A DNA stretch of 41,765 nucleotides, taken from Aculops lycopersici (lineage: Eukaryota > Arthropoda > Arachnida > Trombidiformes > Eriophyidae). A program made the position numbers and the translations under genes. Position 1 is the stretch's first letter. The number at the start of each line of letters is the position of its first letter. The notes below the pieces were generated by a model, which saw nothing but the letters and a program-made list of their open reading frames with translations, was not told where the DNA came from and made no database searches. This document shows positions 16,832 through 30,901 of this stretch, one piece after another. The stretch is taken from NCBI GenBank assembly GCA_015350385.1, contig WNKI01000001.1, positions 8,889,848 through 8,931,612 of the forward strand. Direction: 5' to 3'.

Positions 16832-19370
16832 CACATTGCTACCAAAATCCCCTTCGTGCAAATTTGCTCTATTTACCGATGACCTAATTTTTTGAACTTC
16901 GCGAAACGTAACCCTGATCTTTCCTGAGTCGATGAATAGAGAAATACTTAGATTTGGGGAGAACGAGAGATGAGAAGAACGAGGCAAAGTTACTTTTTGG
17001 TGACTGTAACACCGGAAATCTTGTCTTTATTGACGCCATCATGGCATACAAGTCGAGTCAATCCTTTTCGGCATCACGCGTCCTTTTGTATATGGGTTTT
17101 AGTAGCTGAGGCTTGTTGTTTTGGGTATTTGATTGGATGTGTCTCGATCTATTCATTGGGTTAGGGAGGTTGAAGGGAGGGGAAATACGGAGGCAATCTA
17201 CTTAGATCTCTCACGCATCTTCCTTCTCTTACGCTTCAACCTACGCATACGCTTCTTTCTCCACTGTAGAGATGAATGTCAATTATTGTAATTGTGTAAT
17301 TGTTAAATAGAGAAAGTGATGAGTTAGTTGGTTTGATCCTACAGAAGTTGGCCCCTAAAAAGTTTTACCCGTGCTACTTTCAATTTAATCGTATCCTTGA
17401 GATAATTTTTAAAATTATCTACATAACTTACCTTTGCTCTCATATTTCCACGAAGTTTATTTAACTTAACTTGAGTTTATACAATCCAATCTATCCTTTC
17501 TCGCGATATGTTTAAGGATGAATAGCGAAATTACATTCTCGTGATCAATACCATGTGAGAATGAGGTTGTGCTTCTGGGTTTCGAACCACATCGACTCGC
17601 GGTGCTGTTGCCGCTTAAAAAGCATTGAGAGCGATAACGTTGGGCTAGGCATGCAGGCAAGAAAAACACACGCACGGACCAACAGTTAGAACGTAAACAA
17701 AGTTACAGACGATTCTAGATAGCACTAGTAAATCCCACAGAAGCCGGACATCGTTGCATTGTGCGATTTTGTCCAAGTCCAAGTTGCGCTGCGCTTGCGC
17801 GTACGCTCAAAGGCGCGTCATTCAAACATCTTCTCTTTAATTCTGCGTCTTCTTTCTCTTTCGCTTCTCTACAGGTGGCGCAATGGAGCCATTCTTTCTA
17901 GCTAATTATAATCAAGTCTTTTCAACTCAACCTTTCGCTCATTGAGGGCACCACTAGCATCATATAGATTAACATATTTTTATCTCCTAATCTTACGCTT
18001 GCCCCTTGCTGACTCACAACATGGCACTCCAGCAACCACAAACAACTCCAACTGGCAGCCCTTGTTACTCTCTTGATATTGGCCAGCAAGTCAATCGTCG
18101 TTTGACTTGTTAGTTATCATGATGTTGTGTCGTGTTTCTTGCTAATGAATACCGAGTTGTGATCTTAGCCAACTGATAAGAGGAATTTTCATTTGTTAGT
18201 TGGGTATCATTGATCACGCAACAACAAATTTCTCAGCTCTGCAGTTTAAACTCAATTTGCGTTCTTCTTCAATTGCGTTATGTATGTAAGGTATGTTCCA
18301 CAGGTAACAGGTGGGTAGGTAGCACTCTGGATTCTAAATCTAATTCAATTACACACCTCATTTAGTTTGGACACTAAAATCTCTCCGAATTGGTGATCTC
18401 TAAACTACTTCCAGTCTCATCTAGTTCAATCTAGTTTGTTGGCCACAAGACTATTCGCAGGTGAGTGCTATCTAATCGGCCGCTGCTCTTTTGCCGTCAG
18501 TGGCAAGTTCCTTGCTTATGTCCATGACAAAAAGGCATCGCCCACTTGCAACTTCTTGGAGGGTCCACTTGGTGTCATCGGTGCGGCGTCAAATTGTTTG
18601 GCCGCTCTTCTTTCCAACCTTAGTGATGGTTAAGGGTGGCGCAATTGATGCGCTTGCCAGGTGCTGACCATGAGCATCTAATGAAGCGGCTAATAACCGG
18701 CACTCGGCACAAGGACTCGGCTGAGTGCTGCAAGTCGGGCGCGCCAACCAACTGAAGAGGTGAGAGGATGAGCTGCTAGTTGATGCTGCCACCGTCGCCA
18801 ATGCTGATGATGATGAACTCCAAGTTTAGATGATTGATGGATACTCGAGTGTGTTTGCGTTCGCAGTTTAAAGTCCGACTAGCTGGCGATGGCCGCGATA
18901 CAGAAGTGCGATTGAAAAGATTCAGAGAGGCAACAGGTGCGCCAAGTGGCTGCAAGTAAACTAATGGACTCCGTTTAGTCGCAATGGTCTCAGTGGCCGT
19001 CTCAATCGTTGTGGTGGTAATCGTTGCAACTCTCATCTGAGCAACTGATGATCACACCTCAGGCATCCGCTGCCCACCAGTTGCCGACACTCGCCGCTAG
19101 CTAAGTGACGCCGCCGATCGAGCGCACGACCCCAGATGATGTGAGTCCATTGATGGGCAGGTAGGAGGTAGCGATAGAGAGGAAGGAAATAATACTCACA
19201 GGCGCGGCGCTAGAGGGAGTGTGGCTCACGACTTTTCTACGTATACTCCATCCACTTGTTGATGTGTCGCTGTCCCCTACAGTTGACTCAATTCGACTTT
19301 TCTGCTCCTTGAAGGTTCGAGTCGATGCCACCATCGTCGAGGTTTTGGTGTTGGTGTTAGTGGTGGTGGT

Positions 19371-19427
19371 GGTGATGGTGATGGTGATGGTGATGGTGAT
19401 GGTGATGGTGATGGTGATGGTGATGGT
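19371..19427 (+). repeat. (GGTGAT)n microsatellite
   Basis: About nine and a half perfect copies of a 6-bp unit. Confidence 0.95.
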
Positions 19428-20532
19428 ACTAAAATCCTGCCAATCGACACGGTGACTGCCACACACGTAGATGCTAGGTCCATTGGCTCAACCACCAATG
19501 GTAACACTGCTACTACCAACAGACTATCAAGTTTAGTGTGATGATGATAATTTCCAGGAAATCTGATTTGACGCCTCGATTGCGTTGCCGATAAGTCGAC
19601 AGGACAACGAAGACGACAACCACGCTGGCACTCCGCTATTGGTGGTCTCTTTTTTGCCCTCAAATTAAATTTGGATTGTTGTGTCCTCATTATATTGTAT
19701 ATTGTGTGCGTAATTTCAAATCGCCACTTGTTGTAGTTGCTGATGCGTTTGTTGAAACCGAGCTTGACGCGCGACGCAGCGGCAAGGCCACTTGTTGATG
19801 CTTCCCTGCCAACGCCCATCGATCTTCAACTCAACGGCGACAACAACACCGACAGCAAACTAAACTGGCGCCAAGATCAATGAACTGTCAATGCAAGTTT
19901 TAAAGGCAAAAACAGTGGCACAATGGGTGAGGCGAGCCACTGGCTGTGGCGCCGAGACCACTAGTTAATGTTGTGTCAATCGCCAGTTGGTTAGCTAGTT
20001 GGCTGAAAACGCTGGCCGCTGAGGGATCGCCATCACTAATAGTAGCTGCCACTGCAACCAACTAGCCAGCCAAGCAACAAATGGCGCCAAGCTTATCGCA
20101 TCCCCATTGTGTGCCTATTGGTCTGGTTGGCTAGCTAGATGCGAGTTCGTTGGAATTTTGGATACGATTCAATTCAATTCAATCTAATTCAATTCATTCC
20201 ATTCCAATTCATCACTAACACAAATTACAAAGCCAATAATTTAGCAAGAGGAACGGAAGTCACGGGGTCAATATTTGCCAACTTTTAATTAACTAGAAGC
20301 AGTCGTTCATTTTGCGCAACTTTGGTGTTTTCTAGATCAACCATTAGCTCGGTTAAAAAGTTCTTCAAATCATCATTGTTATGTCCCACCTCCCGATCGA
20401 TTGATAAATGGTTGAATTCTGAATACTGGCTACTGGACTTGTAGTTGGTAATGTTGTGCGCCACGAGGATGAGCCCAAAATAACAACAATAAAATATCCA
20501 ACAGAACATAAACAACAAAAGCAACAAGTGGT

Positions 20533-20557
20533 GGCTCTCTCTCTCTCTCTCTCTCTC
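20533..20557 (+). repeat. (CT)n microsatellite
   Basis: Uninterrupted CT dinucleotides, directly after one of the minus-strand CCACTTGTTG copies. Confidence 0.85.
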
Positions 20558-23500
20558 CCTCTGTGGCGTCAGTAACAAGTTTGTCTTGATTGAGAATGAG
20601 TTTTGCCAATTGGCCAACTGAGTAGAGGAATACAATTGGCACTTGTCATTGATGTTGTTTTTTATTGCCACCAGTGTCCACAACGACGACAACGACAACT
20701 ACTCTGTTGCGACTATCAATCAATCAGTCAGCCAGTCAATCAATTGTCGACCACTTGGGCGCCACTTGTTGCTGTTAGCGCGGGTGCTGGCGCCACTTTC
20801 GTCATAGTTAGTAGTCTATGGCACCAGTTGCGGCTACAAATTGATTGGTGTGGGAATGTTTTCACTGGTTGCCCATTAGGAGATTAAGTATCGACGACCA
20901 CGACCACGACCACGTTGCTCTAGTTAGACGTTGGACGTTGAATGATCAATTGAATCAGATGAACCAACTGAATGAATGAGTAAATGAATCACTAGGCAGC
21001 TTCTATCCAATTTATTACTCCAGCTTATAGGCTGGCCACTTGTTGCTTCAAACCAATTGACAGCATAACACAATTATTGGTAAACGAGTAGCAACATTCT
21101 GAAGTGTCGCTCTTGTGGCCTTTAATCTCCGTGTATCCCGGTTGCGTAGCATTGAGTTGCGTTGCGCTGGTGCCACTTGTTGCGTCGCAACGGCGAGTGG
21201 CGGCACAGTAGTCGACGCGGCAGAGCGAGCGAGAGAGCGCCGCCGAATTAAATCAGCAATTGAACCAAACCAAACTCCCGTATGCTTATTAGCAGCTACA
21301 AGTGGAATTGCGATGGCGACCATAAGAGACAAGCAAACTAAACTAAATGCCGACATTAATGCCTCATGTTGGCATCTGCTATGCGCCTGCCGCAGCTCCA
21401 AGTCCGAGTCGAGGAATTTGTGCTGGTTGCCCCTCGGGCTCGACGGTCGAGTTTCCCCGGCAAGCAAAAGAGCAACAACCACTTGAGATAGAGGCGGCGG
21501 CGTTGGATTGAGGTTTTATAATGTGATTTATTCAGTTGTTTGGGCTCACTGATCTCGGGGTTACATTTTAACATTCAACTAAGTGAGTGACTTACTAACT
21601 TATGGCAAATTAAACGGCACTCAACTAAACTTGTCGCCGTCTCTCTAAATGCGAGCGCTTCCTCAGCAGCTACTGCTGCTGCTGCTGCTCTTTTTGCCCA
21701 GAATGTTGAGGGCTTCTATTTTCCGCTTGGCCATTGGCGCTGTTGTGATTGTATCTTGTCTCTCTTTAGCTATGGTTTTTCTATAGCCTCAAATGCGAGT
21801 TGCTACAAGCAACAAATACACACAGAAGTCGCCAATCGTTGAATAGTTTTTGTAAGTGTTGGATTTGGTGTTAGCATTAGTAGTTCTACTATTATTAATT
21901 TAACCGCAGAGGCTACCACAACAACTTGGCTTAACCACCAATTGATTAATTGATGCTCAATTATGCAAGTGGCCTGTCGGAGCTAGAAAAAAAGCTTCAC
22001 TTTTTGGTTCTCATGAGCTCGGCGCGTTAATCTGGTTAGAAATTTGTGCTCGGCTTCTCTCTTCTCTCGTTTGTTGTTTGTATATAAAATTTGCAGCAAC
22101 TTGTTGCCGTTGTCGTCGTCACGGTTAGCTTGATACAGACCAAATAATCGATCTCGACTTGATGTCGTGTTGTTGCCCGGGATTCAAGGTCGAACATTAA
22201 CATTGTAAGCTCACTAGCCGCTCGCTTGGCGATAGTTTATCCCTTGCACCAGTCGACTAGAGCCAAATAGAGTGCCTATATAAGAGAGTGTCGCGCAGGC
22301 GACTATATAACGTTGAGCGGATGTTGCTGTTGCGTAATCGTTGACCATCCTCGGCGCCGATGATGTTCAACTTGCGTCGCTAGTTTGGAACAGGTTGTTA
22401 CGGCAGTCCAGCTCAGGGAACTCAAAAACTCACCAGCTACCCAGACAGTCAGATAGCAAGCGACCAGTTGATGGCGTTTGCGGCGGCGGCAAGTTGAAAT
22501 GCCCGGCGGAAATGTAAGCTGATTGGACCATATGATAATTTGCAAGGCGCGACGCGCAAGTGACAGACACATGGACACACAATGGCAGCAAAGACTACTA
22601 CAACAACCAAATGTTACCAACTTGACAGGCCACCTCAGTTGCTCTTGTATTTCTCCTCTAGTTGGCCAAAATTGGCTAACACAAATCACCGGGCAGCAGT
22701 AGCGGCGGCGGCAGCTGACAGAAGCTAGACAAGAGCCACAAGTGGTTGTGTTTCTGCCCCAAGACTACAAGTTTTGCTCTTTTGTCTTGGCAGCTCCTTT
22801 GGTTAATGCCGCCGCCGCCTCCGCCTCCGCCACTTGTTGCCTCCATTGAAGTAACCACTTGTTGGCCCTTCTCTCGCTCGAACGGCGTGTTGCGCAACCA
22901 TCGATGAGGTTGCGGTTATTGTTGCGGCGGCGGCGGCAGCAGCAGCCGAGATAGAGGAAGACAAGCACCGTGTTTCAATAGAAACTCTCCTCAATAGATG
23001 GTATGAGGAGAAAAAATTGGAAGAGATGAGCGGTTGTCGATAAGAGTCACTTGTTCGCTTTGCTCTAACCGACTCGTTGGCAACTTGTTGCGTTAGTGTC
23101 AGTTTGGTCTGCAGATAATTGCCGTTTATTAGCCGCTAATTGATTGGCCACCACCACCACTAGTTACTTTATTTCTTCTTCTTCTTTCTAAACTTGGCTT
23201 TAGTGGCTGAATAAAAATCGACTGACTACTCGTCTTCGTTTCCACGTTGTTTTTGCTCTTTTCGCATTCGATCCTGCGGCGCCGAGATGATTGTTGGCCA
23301 TGATTTCGGTTTCTTCAGTTGGCCATCCAGTCAGAGTGGGCATGGCAACCGGCCGCCATTAGCGCCACATCAGAGAAACAGTTAAGTTAGGTGCCAAAAA
23401 GATTTCATTTACCTCGAGTAAAGTCCCGAGTTGGCTCATTTAGGTGGCGACGATGGCTAACTTTGAACTCAATTCACACTCAAGCTGAAGATGGCACACA

Positions 23501-26397
23501 AAATCTCCCGCTTCTCGCTTCCGCCGAGTGAGCGCGCCAACTCGCAATCGTTAATTAACTTTTAGCGTGCCAATTAACCTGGCGGATGCCAACCTACCTG
23601 GCCGCCGCCGACCAACCATTCAGCCAGCCGGCGGCGGTGGCAGGAGTAGCAGCTTGAGCAACAACAACTTGTTGGCCACCAAGAGAGATTTTTGTCTTGG
23701 CTTTAATTTAGTTGGTTTTTTTGCTGGTATTAGGCGCAAAGTGAGCGAGATAGTCAATTAGCGATGCTCCTGTGGCTACTCTTTTTACCTGATCCAGATC
23801 AAATCAAATTATATCTTTTCACTCAGTTGGCAACAGTTGAGTGCGTCTTTGGGCGTATGTAGAAAAACTTGATCCGGCGACTGACTGCTCATCCTGCCTA
23901 GGCACAAATTGAAGCCTTCGAAGTTCAAATGAGAGAGAGAGAGAGAGAGGAGGAGAGAAAAACTTCTGAATGATCATCATCTTGATTCAGGTCGAGCCTT
24001 CAGTCGTCATTAATTGGCCAACTAGCAAGCGGCGGGGACATTAACACCATTTTAGTGGCAACTCCAAGTCAGCTGACTGTTGCTCATCATAATCAGCGCT
24101 CGTCTTTTTAGACTTTTTTTCTTGCTTTTAGAAGTAGCAGTAGCTGATATGACGACACTCGAGACGACGAGCTAATAAGCTGAGCGCGCGTGTGGCCCTC
24201 GATTATTGTTGTTCCATTGAGTTTTGTTTCGAGTGTAGACTTACTATCATTGTATCTTATAGCTTCTTTGGTTTGAGTCTTGGTTCAGAACCAAGCAAGC
24301 AAGTTGATAGGAAGAAAAGGGGCGATAAGATGGATATATATTTATACAATCTTCTGAGTCTAATTCTATGTAAGCTAGAGTAAAATTTCTAAGTGAGCAG
24401 TGTGACAACTCGTCAAGTCAACTGTTTAAACTCTCGCCTCGTTTCGAATGGCTTCTATCAAACTTTACTCACAGCAACTAGACGCCAACGTGAAAAACTA
24501 ATTCAGTTTAGTCTCTCGACTCATTCAGTCATTCATTCATCTATTCATGAGTAAAGCATATCTTTTCTCTCGCTTGCTCACTTGATTAGATTATACACAA
24601 ACACACACATAGTCCAAGTGAGCAGCAGCGGCAGCTTGATTGACGTGGCGAAGTGTCGGCGTCTAGAGGAGATGAAGTTTGTTTAGTTTGTCAGTTCCGT
24701 CGGTCTATCGCCGCGTTGCTGTTGGTTGGGCTTAATGCAAAAAGCGAGCAGTTTAATAGGCGAAAAGGGAAGCTTGGAGGGCAAAAAAGTTTGTTAGTTT
24801 GTAAGTTTGTCACATTTTTTAGTGCCACTCGCAGATGGTGGCCGGCGGCAAGCTGCTGCTCCCCTTTGGCCAGTCCATCAGAAGCAAAAGAGCAGCAGCG
24901 GCGACGGTGGCAGTAGCTAGTTTATTGTCTCGACTGGACCTCACGCGCCGCGCGACTTGCGGACACCAACGAAGCCAACTCACTAAAGACCAAGGAAGTT
25001 GACTAAACTTGAAGACTCGACCAGCAGATTGACTTGCTCATTTGGTGGCCGTCGCTTTGCTTGTATCTCAATCTCATCAGATGCTGTGATGAGATGTAGC
25101 AGCGACAACAACAGCAGCAGCCGCGGCCATTGCTCGCTAGATAGGGACTTTTTACTTTGTGACGCCAATTCAAAAGTTGCCCAGTTGAAGGAGAAACCTG
25201 GTGGCTAGAGATCATGACGACGAAAGTCGTCAAAAAAGTGAAGCTCTTTTTTGCCACCTGAGCTCCGCGAGTGAATAGAATGAATGAATGAATGAATGTA
25301 CCCAACGACAGCAACGACAAAGACCACTACGACGACCTGTTGCTTGCGCCGCATTCGCCCTCGCGAGTCGCAACTCGAATAATTTGACGCCATTTTGTTG
25401 CAAGTTTACAAATTTAGTTTTAGTTTCCTCTCTTACTCACACGCAAGTGGCGAATAAACTCATGCTCCGACGATAGGCGCCACTCGCCTTCTTCTTTTTT
25501 GTGTAGGCGACTGATGTAATGAGTTCGAGTCTATATACTGGCAACGCAGATACTTGTTGCTGAACTGCCAAACAGCAAGTAATGCGAGGTGGCCAGGTGA
25601 GCGAGCAGTAATCACGCCAACATGACGACGTAATCAGTATGATCGACGTCGTCGTCTTTGTCGTAGTGTCCGTTCAAGTTGGCGGCGGGAGATTGAAATC
25701 TCCACTCTATGGCTCTCATTGCACTTGATAGCTCATTTGCCTTAAGACATCTTTCTGAGCTGAAATTAGGTAGAACTGCACGGCCATTGAGTTTGTCTTT
25801 ATGTTTGTGTTAGCGTTTGCGTTTGTGTGACTAGCGAGTGTGATTCTTCCTCTTTCCCGTTCTCCTATTCCAGGTGCGACTGCCACCGAGTCGATGTCGT
25901 ATCAAAGTTAATAAAGATAACGAGGGGGACGCCCTCGGACTTGGTGACTTGGAGCCGCCGCAAAGAACTAGGCAAACCTCTAGAGAAATTTGTCCCTATA
26001 AGTGGGAGAGTCGTTAGAATGAATGGAACACGCAAATAAAGCAAGCTAATTTTATTTCATTTATATTGAGAACAAAAAAGTGGCCCTAGTTGCTGGACAT
26101 GAAGAAAAAGAGAGACGACAAATTGCAAATAAGCGTGTGACAATGAATCCCGGCAACCTGTTGCTGTCGATGTTGTTATGTTGCTCTTGCAGCCCCGTTT
26201 AAGCGTCAAATTACTAGCATACTTGACGCGATCAAGTGGGCGTCGCAATGCAAAGTTGAGCTCATGGCAAAAGGTTGCCGCCTCAAGCTTACCTGTACCT
26301 GAGCTCCAGTCTGTCGCACTCCAGTTTAGTGCCTACAATCAATGGATCAGGTGCTCCACTTTTCCCTTGAGGTTTAAACATAATAATAATCGTCGAC

Positions 26398-26422
26398 AAC
26401 ATCGTCGTCGTCGTCGTCGTCA
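26398..26422 (+). repeat. (CGT)n microsatellite
   Basis: A run of CGT trinucleotides in non-coding DNA. A similar imperfect run lies near 30500-30520. Confidence 0.85.
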
Positions 26423-27424
26423 TGAGTACCAGAGATTCTCAAATCTAGAGTCAGGAATTTGATTGCCAACAAGGAGCTTTGCCGGCGAGCCACTTGTTGA
26501 ATCACTCGCCTGTGCATATATGATAGAGAAAGCTCGTTGCCGGCGGCAGTGCAAGTGGGCGGCACCCGATTAGAGTGGCCAATGGAGAGCATCGATGTTG
26601 GTGTCGATGCTATCCACTTAAATATTCAGGTATCCAGATTCGTATGTGTGTGTGGCGGCCGGCGGCAGTTTAACATTAGCCTTACCTTTTGCTCTACAAT
26701 GATGACGACGAGTTTAAACAATCTGAACTGATTGGCGGCGGTGGCGGCAGTCGCCGCACACAATTGGGGCGCTCCAGTCGTTTGAAGTGGCCGGCGAGTA
26801 AAGTGTACAGCGGAGGTAGGAGCAGGAGCAGCAGCAACAACAACAACAGGTAGTTGCTAGCTTGATGGCGCAACTACCTGAAAACTGAAACTAAACTTGT
26901 AAACTAAGAAACTGAACTTAAAACGCTAAGTGCGCCAGGTAAAGTGGCCATCGAGGCAAATGGCGAGCAGATAATGTGGCCCGACGCCAGGCGGCTACAA
27001 CTTGCTGCTGGCTCCCCCATTCAAATGAGCAGTCAAATTGGACCGATTAGTTCAAACAAGTTTGCCGCTCGCTCTCTTTCTCTCCTGTTCGCCTGTTCGC
27101 TTGCCCACTTGCTCGCGCGTCCATTTAGTCGCCCGCCGGTAATCCAATAGGCTGAAGTAGCGCCTCCATTGTCTCCATTTTTATTCCGTCTTGCGTAACT
27201 ACCGTTTTCCTTTCTCCTGATTTGGTCCTGCCTCTTGGCGGCGCTAATAGCAAGTTGAATCGATGGCACCACTACCTCTGAGATTATCGAACAAAAAAGA
27301 GACGCGCACTACATGAATCGACACCTCGAGTCGCCTAGTGATTGGCGTCTGCGGGCGGAAGTGACATACAGTGGCGCAGGTAAAATGACTACAGGTAAAG
27401 CAGCAGCTGCTGCTGCATCATCTT

Positions 27425-27451
27425 GCCGCCGCCGCCGCCGCCGCCGCCGCC
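27425..27451 (+). repeat. (GCC)9 microsatellite
   Basis: Nine perfect GCC units in non-coding DNA. Confidence 0.95.
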
Positions 27452-29064
27452 ATCACCACCAACGAAGCCGACAACGACTACCACGACGCCATTTAAACCC
27501 CAAAAGCCGCAAGCTTTTTGCAGTGCCGCCACTGGCAGTGAGAGGTGGCCAAAATGGGCGTGGTCTGAAGTGGTGGGCGGGGCGGAGACTTGCATGCAAA
27601 GCAAAGCAAGGCAGGGCAAGGGGAAGAGTGAGTGAGTGAGAAGCGAACATGCGACAACAGAATTATGAGCGCGATGATTGAGTGGAAACTGGTGTCTTCA
27701 AATCATTGCAAGTCACTGTCTTTGTTAATCTCTATCTGCCTGTACCACAAGAGAGTTGCTCATTCTCCTGGAGCCTTTGTTTTCGTGCTCTCTCTCTTCA
27801 TCGCAACTTGCTTGTGCCAAACCTAAGCAAAAACTACTCGCTGCTTCTGCTCTCGCACGCGGAACTATCATCATGCAAATTCAATTGGCTGCTCTCGCGG
27901 GCAATCAAATTTTGTTTTAGCCGGGTAAAGATGGAGAGGAAGAAGCATGATTCCAACTTACACTACAACAACAACCACTACGAAGATGAACCCACCGGCC
28001 GTGCGAGTAATTAGAGTGGTCTTTTTTCTCGAGAGTTGACTCGATTGGCCAGCTCCGACTCGAGAGGTGCGAAAGTGCAAATGAGCTGCGGCGGCGGCGG
28101 CGGCAACAGCTCAAGAGCAAATTCTCATCAACAACAACCACCGAAGACGACAAGGAGCGAGGTCAAAGGGGCCGCAACGTGATGATGTCCAAATGTTCAG
28201 GTGTTTCCCCATCACCTTTTTGCACTGTCGGCGTAGATTTATTTGCCACCGACAACCACCGGGCCGCACGTGATGATTAGCGTGCAACGTGCACCACCTT
28301 TTGGCGCTACCGATGGTCGTTGTTATGATGAGTGGCCATCGTCGCTTTTCTCTTGTTAAACCCGGAGAAGAGGAATAGATTGATTTAATGGCTCCATTGT
28401 TCGATCTACCGGTTAGTTGATAGCCTTGAACCACTTGTTGAGTGTCTCTCTCTCTCTCTCCCTCCTCGATATTTAAACCGACAAGACTAAACAGGTGAGA
28501 GTCGGCATGGCAAATGGTGACCAGCTGCTCGGCCGATCGACTGTGTTACCATGGCTATGTTATATCAAGCAATTTTCATCGCTTGTGGCCGACATTCAAC
28601 AGGTAGACTCGGTGCTCTACTGTTAGCATGTCAGCATAAAGTTGTTGTGTGGTAACAGCAAAAATAGCAACGACAGCATCAGCGATAATAATAATATTTC
28701 TCAATAATATTTTGTAGTCGCACAGAATATTAACTGACGCAAGATTGATGACTCTTTTCTCTCGTTCGTAAATTGTTTCGACATCCGCGCAATTGATGGT
28801 GGTGGCTTGGTGCGAATGGCAATCAAGTTGATTGTTGGTAGCTATTGGTAGTGTGTTGCAAGCGCGGAATAGGTTTTGCAATCAGAGATGCAAAATTAGC
28901 AGAATTTGCATCATGTTGAAAATTTCCATGGTTGCACCTCACCACCTGTGGAATCCAATCCAGTGTTTATTGAGCCGCGACGAGCATGTCTATTCTATTT
29001 TATTTTCGCTCTCTTCCCATTGGCAACATCGAAACTTTCATCTGCGGAAATATTGGCGGCGGCA

Positions 29065-29065
<1 letters not shown>

Positions 29066-29128
<63 letters not shown>
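29066..29128 (+). repeat. (CGA)21 microsatellite
   Basis: Twenty-one perfect CGA units, the longest pure trinucleotide run in the window. It opens long poly-Arg/Thr/Asp frames on both strands that are not genes. Confidence 0.95.
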
Positions 29129-30901
29129 ATGGATAGAAAGAGACAAAACGACCTGACGTTCACTGTGAATGCGATAATCGCCATTATCGAGGCGTCACCT
29201 GCTGAGTTGCTCAACTGTGCGTCGCCGCTCCTCATTCTGTCGTTTCTTTTCTCTCGCTTTCAGGTAAACCAAGTGGATGGAGCGAGAGACAGAAATTCAA
29301 TTTATGCTTGCAAATGCAATTGTTGTCTTCTGTCCCTCTTTCTCGGCCAACTATGCGAGCGCGACCACCTTTCAGGTGAGCGGCGATGAGCGAGAGACAA
29401 AACGTCGCCGTTGCTCTTTCGATTTCACGCCGATGAAAATGAGAAGCAACAAGTGGCCGGTGGGTCGTTGATGCTAACGATGCCACCAATCGTTTCTTTG
29501 TGTGTGGCAGTTGCCTTGTGGCATAAGAGCGCCGAATGCCACGAGTTTTAGGTAGACTCGCTGGCGACCAAGACGACGGGACCAGTCTACCGAAAGACAA
29601 CCTGTTGCTCCTCTCTTCCCTCGAAGGCATTCATCGGCGATTCATCATTGAGCTTCGCGAGGAATCCCGACTCATTCATCACCACTTGTTGCTGCTCACT
29701 CACTCACCTGCTCTTCACTCTGTTGCCTGGACCTAAGAGTGTTTTTATTTTTCAATTCTCATTTATCTTGCCAACTTCAGATTTGTAGCAGCCTTCTCGC
29801 TCGCTTGGTGGCAGCAGCAGTCTTGAGTCTATGCCAAAAGGAGAGAGAGAAATGGTGAGCTGACACCAGCCGAGAGTTGTTGTGGCGCCAACGACGAGTT
29901 GACACCATAACAGCTGCCAAGACACCGAGCGGCGAGACGCGGTGAGTGGCTAGCGAGAACAGATATTCGCGGCAACTTGTTGCTGGCGCCGCTACTGCTG
30001 CTGCTGCTTAGATCGAATCTTGGCCTTCCCTCCCCCTCCTCTTGTGGACGTGCCTCAAAGTCTTGCCCACTCGCCGCCGTGATTATCCAGGGGGGGGGGG
30101 GGGTCAGAAGGACGACTTGCGGAGTTGGATTTTTCACGAAGGGATCTCCTTGCTGTTGAATGGATCTGTTTGCACCAAAAGCGCAGAATGTCGCCACTTG
30201 ACAGCGCATTCGAGGTGGCAAAAAGGCAGCAGTATCAATAAAGCAAGAAAAAGGTGCCTTAGAAAAGAGTGTTGGATGCGCAAGGCAATTGGCGCTGTTT
30301 GAATGCTCGTTTGCACACTCGATTGCGCACTTGAAGCTCGCTTGCGCCTCGAATTCCCACCCGAAAGCGTTGAGTTGAGTCTATTTGAGCGCATGCGCCT
30401 CTCAAAATAATAACAATCTCACACATACTCTTTCGCCAAATCATGGCGAAAGACTATGCCTTTTGCTTCACCTTCCTCTCTAACGCCATCGCCAGCCTCG
30501 TCGTCGTCGTCGTCGTTGTCGTCGACACCGACGACTTCTTCTCTAAATCGCACTAGTCGTTTGCACAGTAACACAACAATTGAGACGAAGCTAGACTTGC
30601 GCATCGTGTTGACTAGACAAAGTGAGCATCAGCGAGCAATAGCACACACCGAGTCCATTATGCCACCAGCTCCAGCTAACTGCGATTGTGTTGTCGCCTC
30701 GAGCAAGTAGCAAGTGAGCATTTAGTTCAATTTAGCTATAGAATCGTGAACAAGCTCGTCGTTGGAGTGTTATTAGTTCGCACGGCAAACGATTGGCAAA
30801 TAGGAATTGTTATTATAGATATAGAAGACACGCGAGCAGATAGATAGATACATAGATACATTGTTTCAAATTGTAAAACTATTCTATTGCAGCCACACAA
30901 A

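Larger units (their letters stand above)
19252..29691. promoter_or_regulatory. Cluster of recurrent CCACTTGTTG motifs
   Basis: Exact copies in this interval start at 19252, 19734, 19788, 20522 (minus), 20762, 21036, 21173, 22830, 22855, 26490, 28431, 29447 (minus) and 29682. Outside it they start at 10512 (minus), 14430, 40947 (minus) and 41135 (minus). The extended consensus is GCCACTTGTTGC. Sequence outside the motif is not shared, which argues against a transposon origin. The core CACTTG is an E-box and also resembles NK-2 class homeodomain sites (CACTT). The binding factor is unknown. Confidence 0.6.
16832..30890. other. 14-kb non-coding region upstream of the T-box gene
   Basis: No reading frame here resembles a known protein, and the longer ones follow microsatellites. 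The region contains 12 of the 17 exact CCACTTGTTG motifs (19252-29691), two AAGTGAGCAG motifs (24391 and 24616), many CAGGTA/CAGGTG boxes and several simple repeats. An acceptor-like CTATTGCAG ends at 30892, just before the T-box start codon, so a 5' untranslated exon may lie in this stretch. It is a candidate cis-regulatory domain of the T-box gene. Confidence 0.5.

Noticed and set aside
17560..17640. A TTTCGAACC box resembling a tRNA B box on the minus strand
   Set aside because: No matching A box, acceptor stem or cloverleaf could be drawn around it.
19277..19819. 180-codon minus-strand frame with Pro/Ser repeats
   Set aside because: It is driven by the (GGTGAT)n repeat; the rest is low-complexity and unlike any known protein.
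20285..20698. 137-codon minus-strand frame with a hydrophobic stretch
   Set aside because: It crosses a (CT)n repeat and a CCACTTGTTG motif, and no domain is visible.
26822..26850. Possible CRISPR-like or spaced repeat structure among the many short recurring motifs
   Set aside because: The genome is eukaryotic, and the recurring motifs have irregular spacing and no constant repeat-spacer unit.
28832..29389. Long reading frames on both strands through 29066-29128 encoding Arg or Thr runs
   Set aside because: They are created by the (CGA)21 microsatellite and have no protein-like sequence on either side.
30090..30103. 14-G homopolymer as a quadruplex element
   Set aside because: A single uninterrupted G run in low-complexity DNA; its length is also prone to sequencing or assembly error.
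30887..30901. TTG as start of the T-box protein
   Set aside because: A nearby ATG at 30902 is in frame, and the bases before it look like a splice acceptor instead.
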